NCBI GenBank assembly: GCA_022592445.1
Contig: JABYQR010000191.1
Span: forward strand, 23,810 to 87,809
DNA from: Cytidiella melzeri
Taxonomy: Eukaryota > Basidiomycota > Agaricomycetes > Polyporales > Irpicaceae
DNA length: 64,000 nucleotides
Direction of reading: 5' to 3'
Part shown: piece by piece, positions 33,156 to 44,497 of the stretch
Layout: every line of letters begins with the position of its first letter
Position numbering within the stretch: position 1 is the first letter of the stretch
The notes under the pieces: generated by a model
The model's database searches: none
What the model was told of the DNA's origin: nothing
Seen by the model: the letters and a program-made list of their open reading frames with translations, nothing else
Translations under genes and position numbers: made by a program

Positions 33156-34491
33156 GCTGTCCACATTGTGTCCCTATTTGTCATGTCAAGCTCTGTCTCC
33201 ATGTGAGGGGTCAGAAATGTCTTGTTACATATGTTGTAATTCAATGACGCGCTAAGTGACGCGCCTCTTCCCATACAAGGAAACCCCGACTGATTCCATT
33301 CTCGTTTCCGCTCCGGTTCCTATTCATTCATATTTTCTGTCTCAGCCTATTTGTATTTGTACTATCCGTTCCGTTATCCATTCCGCACTGTATCCTGTAT
33401 CCGCGCTGCTTAATACGTGTTATCCTTTATTTTGTATTACTATAAAACCACTTGTATTTTCTATGATAATTTTATCTGCTCATTGCTCTCTCTCTCGTGC
33501 ATTCGCATCCTCTCGCAACAACAACATATAACTTTCAGAAAAGGTTAGATGTGTCCTATCGATGTCTGAACTGCCTCATTCTCCTTGGAGCTGCCACAAG
33601 CTGTGGTCTGATGGTAACTCTTGCTCAAAGATAAAGTATTTTCTGTGGAAACAATTAGTTGCAGTGCTCACTGCTGATGCAAAAAAAGAATTCTAGGCTC
33701 CAAGAATTCTCTAGCCTTTGGCAATAGGTTTGAGATGTCAATATTTGCAGACTTGTTGTACTGGAGGTGTCGTGGATGGCCTGACTAGCACTTATTCATT
33801 GCATTTTACCTCTAGTTTTACCTTTGAAACCTGGTTGCAACTCTCTGTACAAACCACTTGCACATCTATTAAGTGCCTGTATCACGTGGCTTAGACACTC
33901 TACATGGTCACGTTACTTGCTGCTACATCACACTGGCATGTGACTCAGCTAATGTAAGACCACATGGCTCAGCCCATAGCTAGGGTTTGACATCATAGAT
34001 ACCACCCACATGGACTCCTGTTCTTCTTTCCCTATTGTTCTCTTTATGGAAGAGTGTTCTCACAGGTGTGGGAATGGAATACAATAACTGGTCTCCTTTT
34101 AGATAGATTCTCTCACAGTAGAGGTTTTGGCAGAGTCCAGACAATAGCTATTGTTCTCCTTTAGGTAGTTCTATTGCTCTTTTTTCACACAGCTTCTTGC
34201 AAAGCCTGCCCTTAACATGGTCTGTGCGCAGGTCCCTGAAGCCTATATAAGATGCTGCATGTATGCTCCTAGCCCCTCATCTCAACATCTTGGTCTTTAC
34301 TGGGCTAGGTAAGCCACCCCCTCCTGTACTATATAGCTGGTAGTACAAATACTAACTTGGTCTTTACTGGGCTAGCTACCCAAATAAAGTTTATAGTTGG
34401 TGAGAGCATTGTGCTACACACCTGCCACCACCTCGTTGTTGTCTTTCACTTCGTGTCCCTAGTTGCTACGTCGAGCTCTGTATCCATGACA
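32454..34491 (+). mobile_element. TRIM-like pair of direct long repeats
   Basis: Two diverged direct repeats of about 720-750 bp (32454-about 33205 and 33768-34491) flank an internal segment of about 560 bp with no coding capacity. Both start with TGTYGTRGATRGCCTGACTAG, contain TATATAAGATGCTGCATG, then a GGGCTAGGTAAGC segment, and end near AGCTCTGT..TCCATG. The layout fits a terminal-repeat retrotransposon in miniature or two neighbouring solo LTRs. Internal open frames such as 33256-33531 look like chance. Confidence 0.55.
33124..33156. repeat. (TTG)n microsatellite
   Basis: About eleven TTG units inside the first long repeat. The second repeat has only a short version at the matching place, so the tract expanded after the copies separated. 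Confidence 0.85.
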
Positions 34492-36297
34492 GTGTCATCA
34501 TTGACCAGTTTGGTGGTGAGGGATGTATCCCAGTAGATTTGCAGTGGATTGTAACATTGAAGTCATTTTATATATGGGCTGTCAATTTTTATGAATACAT
34601 GTTGCTGGACTAGTGGTACATGATGGAGACAATAGAGGACAGTTGTATGCTATGTGCTATTGGTGTATGTGTTTGTCATAGGTACAGGGAAGGATGCTCA
34701 AGAGAAACAAGCACATTTTTTGTATGTATGGGTGTGATACAACGTGAATACTACAGTGCAGGGTAAAGGTGCGTGGTACAAGATGTGTCCTTCTGAGTGG
34801 GGGATGGGAAGTGCCAGAGTCTGACAGGGATTGCGTTATGGAGAGTCAAATGTTCTCCTGGATTCAGAACAGCTCAATGCGGGTAATGGAAGTGCAGGCA
34901 GTTAAGGGATTCTATACATAGGAGACGAGAGGGGACAAGTTTTACTCATGACGTTCCAGACAGTATATGTGTGCAGCGAGGTTTGGTAGGGATTGAGGCA
35001 AAAGTGGGGCCGACGTGTACAACAAGAATGTGTGTCGGTTTACGAGGGTTATCAGGTGGCGATGGTTTGGATATTTTGTGACGGAGTGGATGTAGTGTTC
35101 ATGTTCTCCTTTGCCATTGAGTTGGCAGAAGATGCGATTTCTTCAATGGTCTCCTCAAGAGTCTCTCTGATCTCTGAGCGCATTTGTTGGGGTATTTGTC
35201 GCTCTCCGCGCCCTTGCGCTTCTTGCACTTATGTCAGACGACCTTGTCTGTTTCCGACTCAGACGTTCGGAGAGGTGTGATTTGGCTAGAAGTCGTGGTA
35301 GGGGTATGCAGTGCAGTGGCAGTTGTGGTTGCGATTGCTTCTGCGGCTTTCTTTCGGGTCAGGGGAGTTGTTATTTCTTGAGTCGTTGTGTGGAGGTTTT
35401 GTGAGACCTTGGATGTCTCAGCAGGTGAGGGGGACGGTGGACTCGTCGTCTCTGATGCGGAGGATGGCGGGGCCTTATTCTTAGTCGCGATTTCCAGGAC
35501 GTTATGTTAATGCTATTGTTATAATGCAGGCGCGTTCCAGAATTCACCTAGCTTTGAGTTTTTCGTCACTTATAATGGCATTTTCGTGTTTTGGTATGTG
35601 TTTGTTGTGGGTATAGGGCGGAGATACTCGTGTGTCGTCAGGCGGTTGATCTCGCCGTTCTTTGAAAGCTGTACAGTTGTCGTTTAGGTGGCTTAAACCT
35701 TACGATGGAATTCAATTATTTATCAATAGAATAGGTATTTTTATGTACATGTGTAAGTTTTATGGTAGAAAAGCGTCGAAGTGTTGTTAGGATATGGATA
35801 TATACATCGGGACGTGTATTGGGGAGTCTACGGGGATGAGTGGTCGGTGAGAGTCATGTCGGTGGACGTGTACGTAGTGAAGGGTCGAAGGGTGGTGGGT
35901 GGTTGAGTAGGCGGGGCGACCGTTCTGACGGCCTGACGGTGATATTTGTCTGTGCCGGGGTATTTGTGAGTGGTACCCATGGTGCCATATGGTGTGGTGT
36001 GGTGTCCTGGGGGTTTGTGGCCAGTCGGCGTCGCTCAAGGTCTGAGAGCTATCTGTGCGCGCAGTGGTCTCTGTGCGACAGGTCGACTGTTGTGTCGGCT
36101 GCATATACTGCGTATAGGTAGCAAGGTCCAAAAGTCGTACATACATGTTCTCGCGCTGTTAGCTTCGCCGTTTGAGACGGTTACTAGTCCCCTGGGCCAC
36201 GTAGAGGCCAGCGCCAGGTCACCGAGGGGGAGATGGTGGTTCCTGTCCAAGGGAGCAATGTCGATCTTCAATCGTCATTAGCAGGTTTTCAGTGCGG
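34492..36297. other. No recognisable gene
   Basis: Open frames at 34993-35280, 35840-36121 and elsewhere lack known domains and coding-like composition. A short frame at about 34493-34614 may be an element remnant. Confidence 0.3.
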
Positions 36298-37420
36298 ATG
36301 GCGGTAAACAGGTTCTCACGGAGTTCTCGCCATGGCCCAAGCCCGTATGCCTATTTCATGGAGCTCGCTCGAGCTCAGAGCTTCTCAACTCCCGCTTTCT
36401 TCCGCTCAGTCATACCCTCCGTCTATTCCATGCCAGACAACGAGAACGACCGATCCGACGGCTTCGAGCCGTCCTTGGCTGAACAGGGGGCTCCTCTGCA
36501 GATGCAACTTGACATGCGAGCTGCCCGCGCGTGATAGGCCCACGAGGTGTGTGCATTTCAATAGTCCGTCGTTCAGTCTGTGTTGGATGTGAAGGCCACT
36601 GCGAAAATGTTGAGCAATGGTGGTCAAATAGTTGAGAGACGTGCACTTACAGATATCACGCGGGATATTTTGGGAGTTCCGAGGTTAATAACGTCGTCGC
36701 CGTTGAGCACGACCTTTCGCGCACCTCCCGATTCGTCTGGTACGTCTGGTCAGTCTGTGAACAGCGTGTGGCCTCTGGAAGGAATACTCACCGACATCGA
36801 CATAGACGAACCTGCTCGCGGGCTTGACGCACCCTCAGGCCTGAGCGGGCCTCTCAATCGTGCCCCTAAAGTCATACAATTGGGGTTCGAACCAGACGGG
36901 GTGTTTGCTAGCAATGCTGAGCCGGAGCCTCCCACTGATTGGATTTCTGCTTGCATCCCCTGGATGCGCCCCCCTCTGGTCTTGCTCTCCAGCTCTCCTC
37001 CTCATGCGCTCCTCTGTCGCCAATCCCCGGGATTTCTCATTCTCCTTTCCAATACCAGGGAACCGCGGCAGCACCAAGCGTATTCCCACCCGTTGGTATC
37101 TCTGCCGAATTTTTAGCGCGAGGGGCAATGCACATGGACGTCCCCGGTCAACACGCAGAAGGGGTGGCAGATCAGGCAGCAAGTGGCGAGATTGGTACTG
37201 TTGAGAGTAACAGCACGTACCCTTCTCCTTCTCCGTCCCCACAAGCCCGGCGAGGCTCGTCCCTCGCGATGCGCGGCGCTTTAGCCTTGACCCGCGATTG
37301 GAAGGAAGGCGAACTGACGATGGAAGAATTGCGCGAGCGAGGCATACCGACTCCGGGAGACGGTGGCGAACAGCTTGACACGGTCTTCTCCCCGCTATGC
37401 ATAACATCGAGTCCCACTAT
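36298..37420 (+). pseudogene. Frame-disrupted protein gene of unknown function
   Basis: Protein-like sequence runs through three successive plus-strand pieces that do not stay in one frame: 36298-36534 (contains SMPDNENDRSDGFEPSLAEQ), 36580-about 36950 (VERRALTDITRDILGVPRL, then LEGILTDIDIDEPARGLDAP) and about 36950-37420 (MRGALALTRDWKEGELTMEE). No splice pair I could find joins the first two in phase, and the switch near 36950 looks like a one-base shift. There is no known domain. It lies between mobile elements, so a decayed host gene or a captured fragment are both possible. A live gene with unusual introns is not excluded. Confidence 0.35.
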
Positions 37421-39616
37421 GCTTGACATGATTCTGTATGCCTCTCTCTGCGTGTTCCTCGTTGCCCTTGTCTTCGCTCGTCGCAACGTCGCTCTCAGAC
37501 ACGTCGTAATCAGTCGCACTGTCGATGTGACTGCATTACGAAGTGTCCGAAGGCTTCTTGCACCGGTCATGTGCTGTCTCCCACGTAAACGAAGGATTGC
37601 ACCTTCAACTCGGTCAAGAGGTGCTGTGACTGGCTGTCCTGAAATACGAAGTTCGCGTCAGCGTGGTCTACCCGAACTCCAAGCAAAGTCTCTCACCGGA
37701 CGGAACCAGCAAGGCTCAATAGCAGAGGTTTTTTTTTGGCTCGCCCAGGAGGTGCTGCGTCTGCATCGCAAGCTTGTTAAAATTCGCGAGCGCAGTTGAG
37801 AATGAGGGGAACGGGTCGATGTCGGCGTGGGTAGCCGAGGAAGCTTTGCTAGCAGTAGAAGCCGTGTTCGCCGCTGTTGTGATGGACATGAGGTCGAGCT
37901 GTTGGTACTGGGTTGGGTGTACTTGACGAGGTTTGCAGGTGGAAGTTCGAGACAGAGCCGTGGTTGATAGCGCAGTCGACGAGTGACAGTATCTATGAGG
38001 GAGCCTGGTAGGAGTTAGGGTGTGTTGTTGGTAGACTGAAGGTGAAAATCCTACCCTCTTTATACGCTTTCGTGCTATACCTTCTCGGTGCGCATCTGCT
38101 GGTCATGCTGTGCGACTGGCACTTGTGTATTTTGAGTTTCAAATTTTTAGCAAATGAGAGGCACGGCGGACGCGCTGGTAAATGCAGCGAGTGAGCGAAC
38201 GGAAGCTGTGCAAAGACCAAAACGCACCCAAAAATGACCGACTTGCATCACAGCAATGGCCAAAGCAAATTGGCCATCGACACTTTGACTTTTGGACTGC
38301 GGCGGGATCACAACAATGGTCCATCGAGAACAACTACATGCATGGCCATGGCACGTATCCAACACGTGTTCAACGGTGCGTTGGGGTCTAAGGTCGCTGT
38401 TTTTTGGCCCTCCGGATTTTGATGGGCCCCGGTCGGCTGAGACTGTAGCAGCCTCGCCTACGATGCACGGTCCATGACTACATAATCTTGTTGTTTTGCT
38501 GCGCGAGTTGTATGGTGAGGTGGCCGAAGAAAGGGAGAGCGTGGGCGAAGGCATAGCAAGGCAAATATCTAGGCGGTCGAGCAGTGACGGCTGGAAGGAA
38601 CTCGGAGAGTAAAACAGCACTCGAGCGAGCGATGTGGGTCGCCATTACAAGCCAAGGTTCCTCATAGAGAGCAACAATGTCTGGGTGGCAGATTGCCCTT
38701 CCCGACAGGCAGCCGCGTTTGGCAATGCCCGACGATATCGACGTGTCAATCACCAATGTAGTTTGCAAAATGCACGCGGCTGTCGGCAGATGAATGATGC
38801 GCACTAGACTGTATAGAGCCGGCAGCAAGTCAAGAGGAAGACTACGAATCACACATACGCATGAACAGACTATTCAAGTGGGGAAACTATCAGAGTATCA
38901 TCGTTCGGGCTTCTGCGACACCTGCTGCTTGTAGTAGCAGATGTAAAACTAGTGAAGCTCGCCGTCAGCTTTCAGATATCACCAATCGCTTAGAGACGCA
39001 CCCTTGGACTACTCACTACGCATAGACCTGCCCATTGCGCTGTTCAGTGTTCAGGCATATCGACACCTCATCGCAGACAATTTGTAATCCAATTCATCAT
39101 CCTTTCGTAGGGCATGCGGAGGAAGTTGACATAAAAGACGACGAATATCAGCGGCGGTCGTCACAAAAGTTGAACCAGAGTTTTATGTACTCACTAGCAC
39201 AGTGTCGACCATGAATATCCACGAGCGTCGGACGGGCTTCTCCTGTTTCGCCTACCTCCACATATATAATGGAGGCACTATCTGCTCATTTTAAATGGGC
39301 TCAGTAGTAGAACAAGTTGTAAGTAGCTTTCCGCGCCGGACAATGCAGAGTAACAAGCTGTAAAATTTGCAAAATGCCACGGGAGCCCCTACAACTCGAG
39401 AGACCCTCGAGCAGAGCATGGCGAAAGCCATAGAGTGAAGTGAACCCACACCCAAGGATCCTCCCCTTTAGATAGACCCGTCGACGAGCCAGCTAATGTA
39501 AGCGACCACCCAAGGGATAAGAGGGGCAGATGAATAAGGGAAATTGGCCTATTTAGAAGAAGACCACCCTAAGGAATCTTAGACACTAGCCATAGCCTGA
39601 TAGCTAAAAGATGAGA
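37421..39616. other. No recognisable gene
   Basis: Several frames of 70-160 codons exist on both strands (for example minus 38147-38620) but none has a domain or repeat structure I can support. Confidence 0.3.
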
Positions 39617-39623
39617 CCTGAAC
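39617..39623. repeat. 7-bp flanking repeat CCTGAAC (left)
   Basis: Identical to 46640-46646 and directly next to the inverted end. Confidence 0.65.
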
Positions 39624-39889
39624 CCCAGTGAGAATCGGATCTACTCAGACCGACTGAGACCTACTGCGGTCGAGCTCGTCTACCCCAGTCTACTGCCATC
39701 TGCAATAAGCATTATGATGCGAGTAGACGCTCTGTGTGTTTGACATTTCCCCGGCGCCTCGTCGATTTCATTCCTCTACCGCAACTTGTATCTTTCAATT
39801 CTGCACTCAGAGCCTGTGTTGACGCCTGTTATCGCGTGCTCTCGAATCCTTGTACATACCATTGAGTCAATCCATACAGTTCTCCCCAC

Positions 39890-42265
39890 ATGCAGCCACC
39901 AAGTGAACACAATCAGCGGCCTCCCGGTACACCAGTTGGCCACAGACTGTGTGAATGTGGCATCCGATGCAAGCCATCCAAGTGGGTCCCGATCTCAACC
40001 TACTATGACCACCGGAAACTCGTCAGAGCGCAGCTGCAAGCTATTGCCGAAAACCGCCCAGTCAAGTTATATGGGCGCGGTCTTCAGCAGGAGGTAGACC
40101 AACGGGCGGCTTATATCCGCAATGCACTGGCGGGTAGTAGCAGCATGCGGCAGCATGCGGAGGCTGCTACAGGTGACGGTCAAAGCGCTGCTAGGCATGG
40201 CATGGATGTAGTAAGTGCCCTGCTACTTTGGAGTGATAGTCGGCTTACCGGAAACATCATAGGACGTCGCCCCACCCGGGCCACCGAGTCTGCCAGCTAA
40301 CAACAGCGAGGGACTAAACCGTCCTTCGTCGCGTTCACCGCCACGCGATGAATATGAGGATTTCTTCCGGGATGACAGTCTCCGGTCCGATTCACCAGTG
40401 TCGGTCGGCCACGCACAAGGTAAGCAGATATGTGTTGTATATTCCGCATTCCAGCTTCTTACCTTTGCCTAGACGAACTTCAGCCCGATGAGGAAGAGGA
40501 CACTCCTTCTGAGCGTGACGCAGAACTGGACGATGAAGACAATGCTGCAGACGAGGAGATCGCGTGGCTTGCTGCCTTGAGCCTGGGCGAAGACCACGCA
40601 GCCCCGGACGATAGTGCTCCTATGGGCAACTCTTCGACTTCAGCACAGGGACGTGAAGACGCTGACCCGCTGAGAAGGGTTAAACTTGACGACATGCGGA
40701 TCGGACAGGCATTCATCGAAGCTCTTCAAGACGCTACACTCGACGCCGATAACCTCCCAGACCATGTCATTCGAAGGCTCAGGGAGCCTTTGACTGAGGT
40801 AATCAAGCTCGACAACAATCCCGCCCTTGCATTCTCCCTTGAGTACTACCTACGGCTGGACAATGCTGCCAACGTCATGTACGACAGCGTGCGAGCTCTC
40901 GTGAAGAAGCATTTCCAGATCGAGATGCTTTCGCTAGACCAGGTCAAGCGAAAGGCCGAGGAAATCAGCGGTGTTGTTCCTATATACACAGAGATGTGTA
41001 TCAACACCTGTCTCGCCTTCACAGGTCCATTCGCGCCCCTCGACAAGTGTCCGATGTGTTGGGAGCCACGGTACGATGTCAAACAAGGCAAGAATGTGCC
41101 GCGCAAGCAATCCGTCACCATCCCTGTTGGTCCACAGATCCAGGCTGCTTACCAATCACTTGAGAGTGCGAATGAGATGGGCTATCGTGCACGGTGCACG
41201 CAGCAGATGTTTGAAGTCATTGGTGGAGACTTGGAGAATATCTCGCTTCCTTCGTAGTCGGATTTCATTCACAGCAGCCAGTACATTCAAGCATGTATGC
41301 GCGGGGACATCGCGGATCACGACGTCGTTCTCATGTTCTCAATGGACGGAGCCCAGCTGTATCGCATGAAAGAGTCTGACTGCTGGATTTATATCTGGGT
41401 TGTGCTGGACCGCGCTCCGGAAAACCGATACAAGAACAAGCATATCTTCATTGGTGGAGTTATCCCTGGTCCCCGTAAGCCAAAGAACATCGAGTCGTTC
41501 TTGTTTCCTGGCTTCCATCACGTCGCAGCTCTCATGAAGGAGGGTTTCCGCATCTGGAATGCAGCCACTGGCGAGGTCTTCGACTCGAATATCTTCATTC
41601 CTTTCTTCCTTGGTGACGGACCGGGTATCACCATCCTCAACGGCCTTGTCGGTCATTCTGGCAAGTATGGCTGTCGACTGTACTGTCCTCTCGCTGGTCA
41701 ACATAAGCCTGGAGCAGGTGGACACTATTACGCCGCACTCAGAAAGCCAACAGATGGGCCAGGTGTCCATCACGCATCACAACATCCCGATGTCGATATA
41801 ACGTTACCTCTCTACTACGATGCAGAACAAGTCGTCACCCGCTATAGTCAGAACTTGCCTAAGGTTTTGTACGCTGCAAACCAGGCCACATATGAGAGGA
41901 TGCGCCGCGAAACGGGAATTGCGAAGCCTACTCTTGTCAGCGGTTTTCCTCCTAGCCGTATCTACCCCATTACGCTGTGTTTTCCTGCCGACATCATGCA
42001 TCTCGCGGGTATTCAAAATCCAGATCTTTACATGGCGTTATGGCGCGGTACTCTGCAGTGCTCTCCCTCAGACAATATTGCCACTTGGGACTGGGCTGTG
42101 TTCCAATCACCACGGGTCTGGCAAGCACATGGCGATATTGTGGCAGTGACCCGGCCGTATCTTCCTGGCTCATTTGACTGCCCTCCACGCAATATTGCAG
42201 AGAAACTCACCAGCGGCTATGGCGGACTTGTATTAAGAATACAGCTTTCCTACATCTCGCAATGA
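39890..42265 (+). pseudogene. Tnp2-family transposase, stop-interrupted and C-terminally short
   Basis: Three exons: 39890-40210, 40263-40419, and 40473 onward. The N-terminus has the short Cys motif CECGIRCK followed by a His-containing helix, then an acidic linker. The Tnp2 core is clear: MFSMDGAQLYRMKESDCWIY, GFHHVAALMKEGFRIWN, FFLGDGPG, HSGKYGCRLYCPL and CFPADIMHLAG, with acidic residues in the MFSMDGAQLY and LGDGPG blocks as candidate catalytic positions. One in-frame TAG at 41255-41257 splits the core; the frame is otherwise unchanged across it. Similarity stops after LTSGY at about 42227, so the 200-300 residues that normally follow are missing or replaced. The copy is probably inactive. 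Confidence 0.85.
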
Positions 42266-42352
42266 GCTACAAAGATACGCATGTGTCCAGACATTGACAC
42301 TAACCCAGAGCGACAGTATCACAACACAACAGGCGTGCGGTGACATGGTCTC

Positions 42353-44279
42353 ATCTCCTCCTCGTTTCAAAGCGTACCACACAAAAGACCGTGCAAGCGC
42401 GTTCGATGTTGTCATTCCCGCTTGTCAATGTCGTCGCTGCTGTGGTCTGCAAATAAGCTAGGTCGTGGTCATCATAACGAGGGCGGCGTGGTCACGGTCG
42501 CCGGGGTAATCGTCTGCACAGGTAAAAGAAATCAGCCGAGTACAGCGCAGACACGGAGGATCTTGTTCTTCTTGCGCCCATTCGTGCAGGCAGTTCAGCG
42601 TCCTCGTCTGGTGTGATACTCCCCTCGTAGTGCAGCGTGAGATGGGCAGCGGTAGCACGAATCTCCGTACGTACCGTACACGTCTCACTAAGTTTCCCAT
42701 GGCTGAGCGACAAGCTTCGTCGCGCTGACTTGACCAGCCTTCAATTTCTTACGTGTCCTGCGGATGAGATCGACGAATGCGCCTAATGGACCACGCGATG
42801 ATGTGTTGACATTGCTGAAGGTCAACGAGGTTGTCAGTCTTGTACAATGCAAGCAGGTCGAATAGTAGACTTACCGATCGTTCCACAATGTTAGTATCAA
42901 CCTCGTACTGAGCAGACATACTGTGCGCGGAGAGCAAGTGCACAAGCTCGGTTGTGCGTGGCAACTGCTATCGAAAGGTTTGAACAGGCGGGAGAGAACG
43001 AGGTCGTCAGTCTTGTACAATGCAAGCAGGTCGAATAGTAGACGTACCGATTGTTCCACAACGTTAGTATCGACCTCGTACTCAGCAGACATACTGTGCG
43101 CGGAGAGCAAGTGCACAAGCTCGGTTGTGCGTGGCAACTGCTATCGAAAGGTTCGAACAGGCGGGAGAGAGCGTGTGATGTGGAAGCTTCAAGCGACAAG
43201 CTCTCCGCGTGCTAGTTCGGAGTTGAGGATGAGGCCGTGCTATGTAACTCAGACTCAGCATCCTCAAACCTACTCAAGCAGCGGTGAACTGTTGGGCTGA
43301 AGCGATAGTAGTGGTGGTAGTGACGACGGCTGTGATGTCGAACTTACATACATGTTGTGACAGTCACGTCACGCATACTCTCACCACCGAAGAAGCGATT
43401 CGCACAGGACGACTGCCATTTTCTGCTACAAAGCACACGAAACTTATCAGTACATGCAAGGAGAACATATTCCTAACATGTTACTGGTGATTCTTCCTCT
43501 CGTCCGTTCTCGTGAGCCAGACCCTCGCGTTTGGCAAACTATTAGTTTGATCTCACGGGTGAGCATGAATCGCTTGCACGTTAGTTTAAGGAAACTCACC
43601 TCTCGTGCACACTACTTCATATCTCTCTTCCATTCACCTTGAACGAGGCTGAATGTCCACGGCTGGACGGCGCGAGGATGGCTGGTCAGAAGATCGCTGC
43701 GTGAGCCAGCCACGGCGGCGCTGTTGGTGTCTGACTCCATAACCATCAAAGGCCTACTAGGACCTGCATTGCGTAAATTGGAGGTACCACCGTGAACACG
43801 TGAGGCATGTCTAGCTCGCTTTGGTGAGCTGCCATCATATTCTTCGTTGGTAGATACTGATACTGGTGACTCGGAGCGCCGTTGTTTGGCTCTCGTAGTG
43901 TGACCGACACCACCTCCTGCGGCTTCTGCCACTGGCAGAGATGGACTCAAAGACGGACCATGTAGCTTATAGTCTCCTCCACCTAGCGCAGGCACCTGCG
44001 CATCAATCTCCCTAACGGGAGATTGACTCGGTGGTTGCTCGACCGCAATACTAGAGGCGCGCGGTGTTCCGTTGCTTGACACCTCTATCAGGTACGTCTG
44101 CGCATTCTCAATGATTGAGATAGATACTAATAAATCATGTACAGACTCACAGTCGCTCTTCCTTGGGGTGCTATGAGCACAATCGCCATCGGAGCGCCCA
44201 CACTGCCCCTGTCATGTGCAATGCGGACTGTCATGTTGGCTTCGTGCTCGTCCAACAGGCTTGAGTTGGATGGCGGCAT
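42353..44279 (-). CDS. Spliced gene of unknown function inside the DNA transposon
   Basis: Exon 1 (44279-44151) encodes MPPSNSSLLDEHEANMTVRI and continues; exon 2 (44097-43638) is Ser/Pro/Glu-rich and contains a basic SPKRARHASR segment that could be a nuclear localisation signal. Further short exons are suggested downstream (for example QKMAVVLCESLLRW at about 43390-43430, then two copies of a 30-codon exon and DADFF..-like sequence near 42500), but the chain and the end are approximate. There is no known domain. Its place between the transposase and the other internal gene suggests it travels with the element. Confidence 0.4.
42824..43170 (-). repeat. Tandem duplication carrying one exon (173-bp unit)
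   Basis: Two direct copies of 173 bp. Each has a 90-nt open exon (43048-43137 and 42875-42964, minus strand) starting after TAGCAG and encoding PRTTELVHLLSAHSMSA and 13 more residues, then a GTACGT or GTAAGT donor. The copies differ at a handful of bases and both keep frame and splice sites. Confidence 0.85.
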
Positions 44280-44497
44280 TGTGATGCGTACACCTGTCCA
44301 AGCAGTGTGAAGCAGTCGAGGTAAGTGTCGAAGTCAGCATATGAAAAACCTACTGAGATCGACTTTGATATACTTCCGCTGCCTCGTAACGTGATCGCCC
44401 CAGCTTACCCAACGCCGACACTCCCCAAACGTTGGGTTTTGTCTCTTGTCCACCACCACGTCGCGAGAGGTCTCCGCCAGCCTGTCCGCCAACTGGC

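Noticed and set aside
36880..36905. tRNA B-box-like GGGTTCGAACC
   Set aside because: No matching A box, cloverleaf or terminator T-run nearby; it lies within protein-like sequence. No tRNA or rRNA gene could be supported anywhere in the window.
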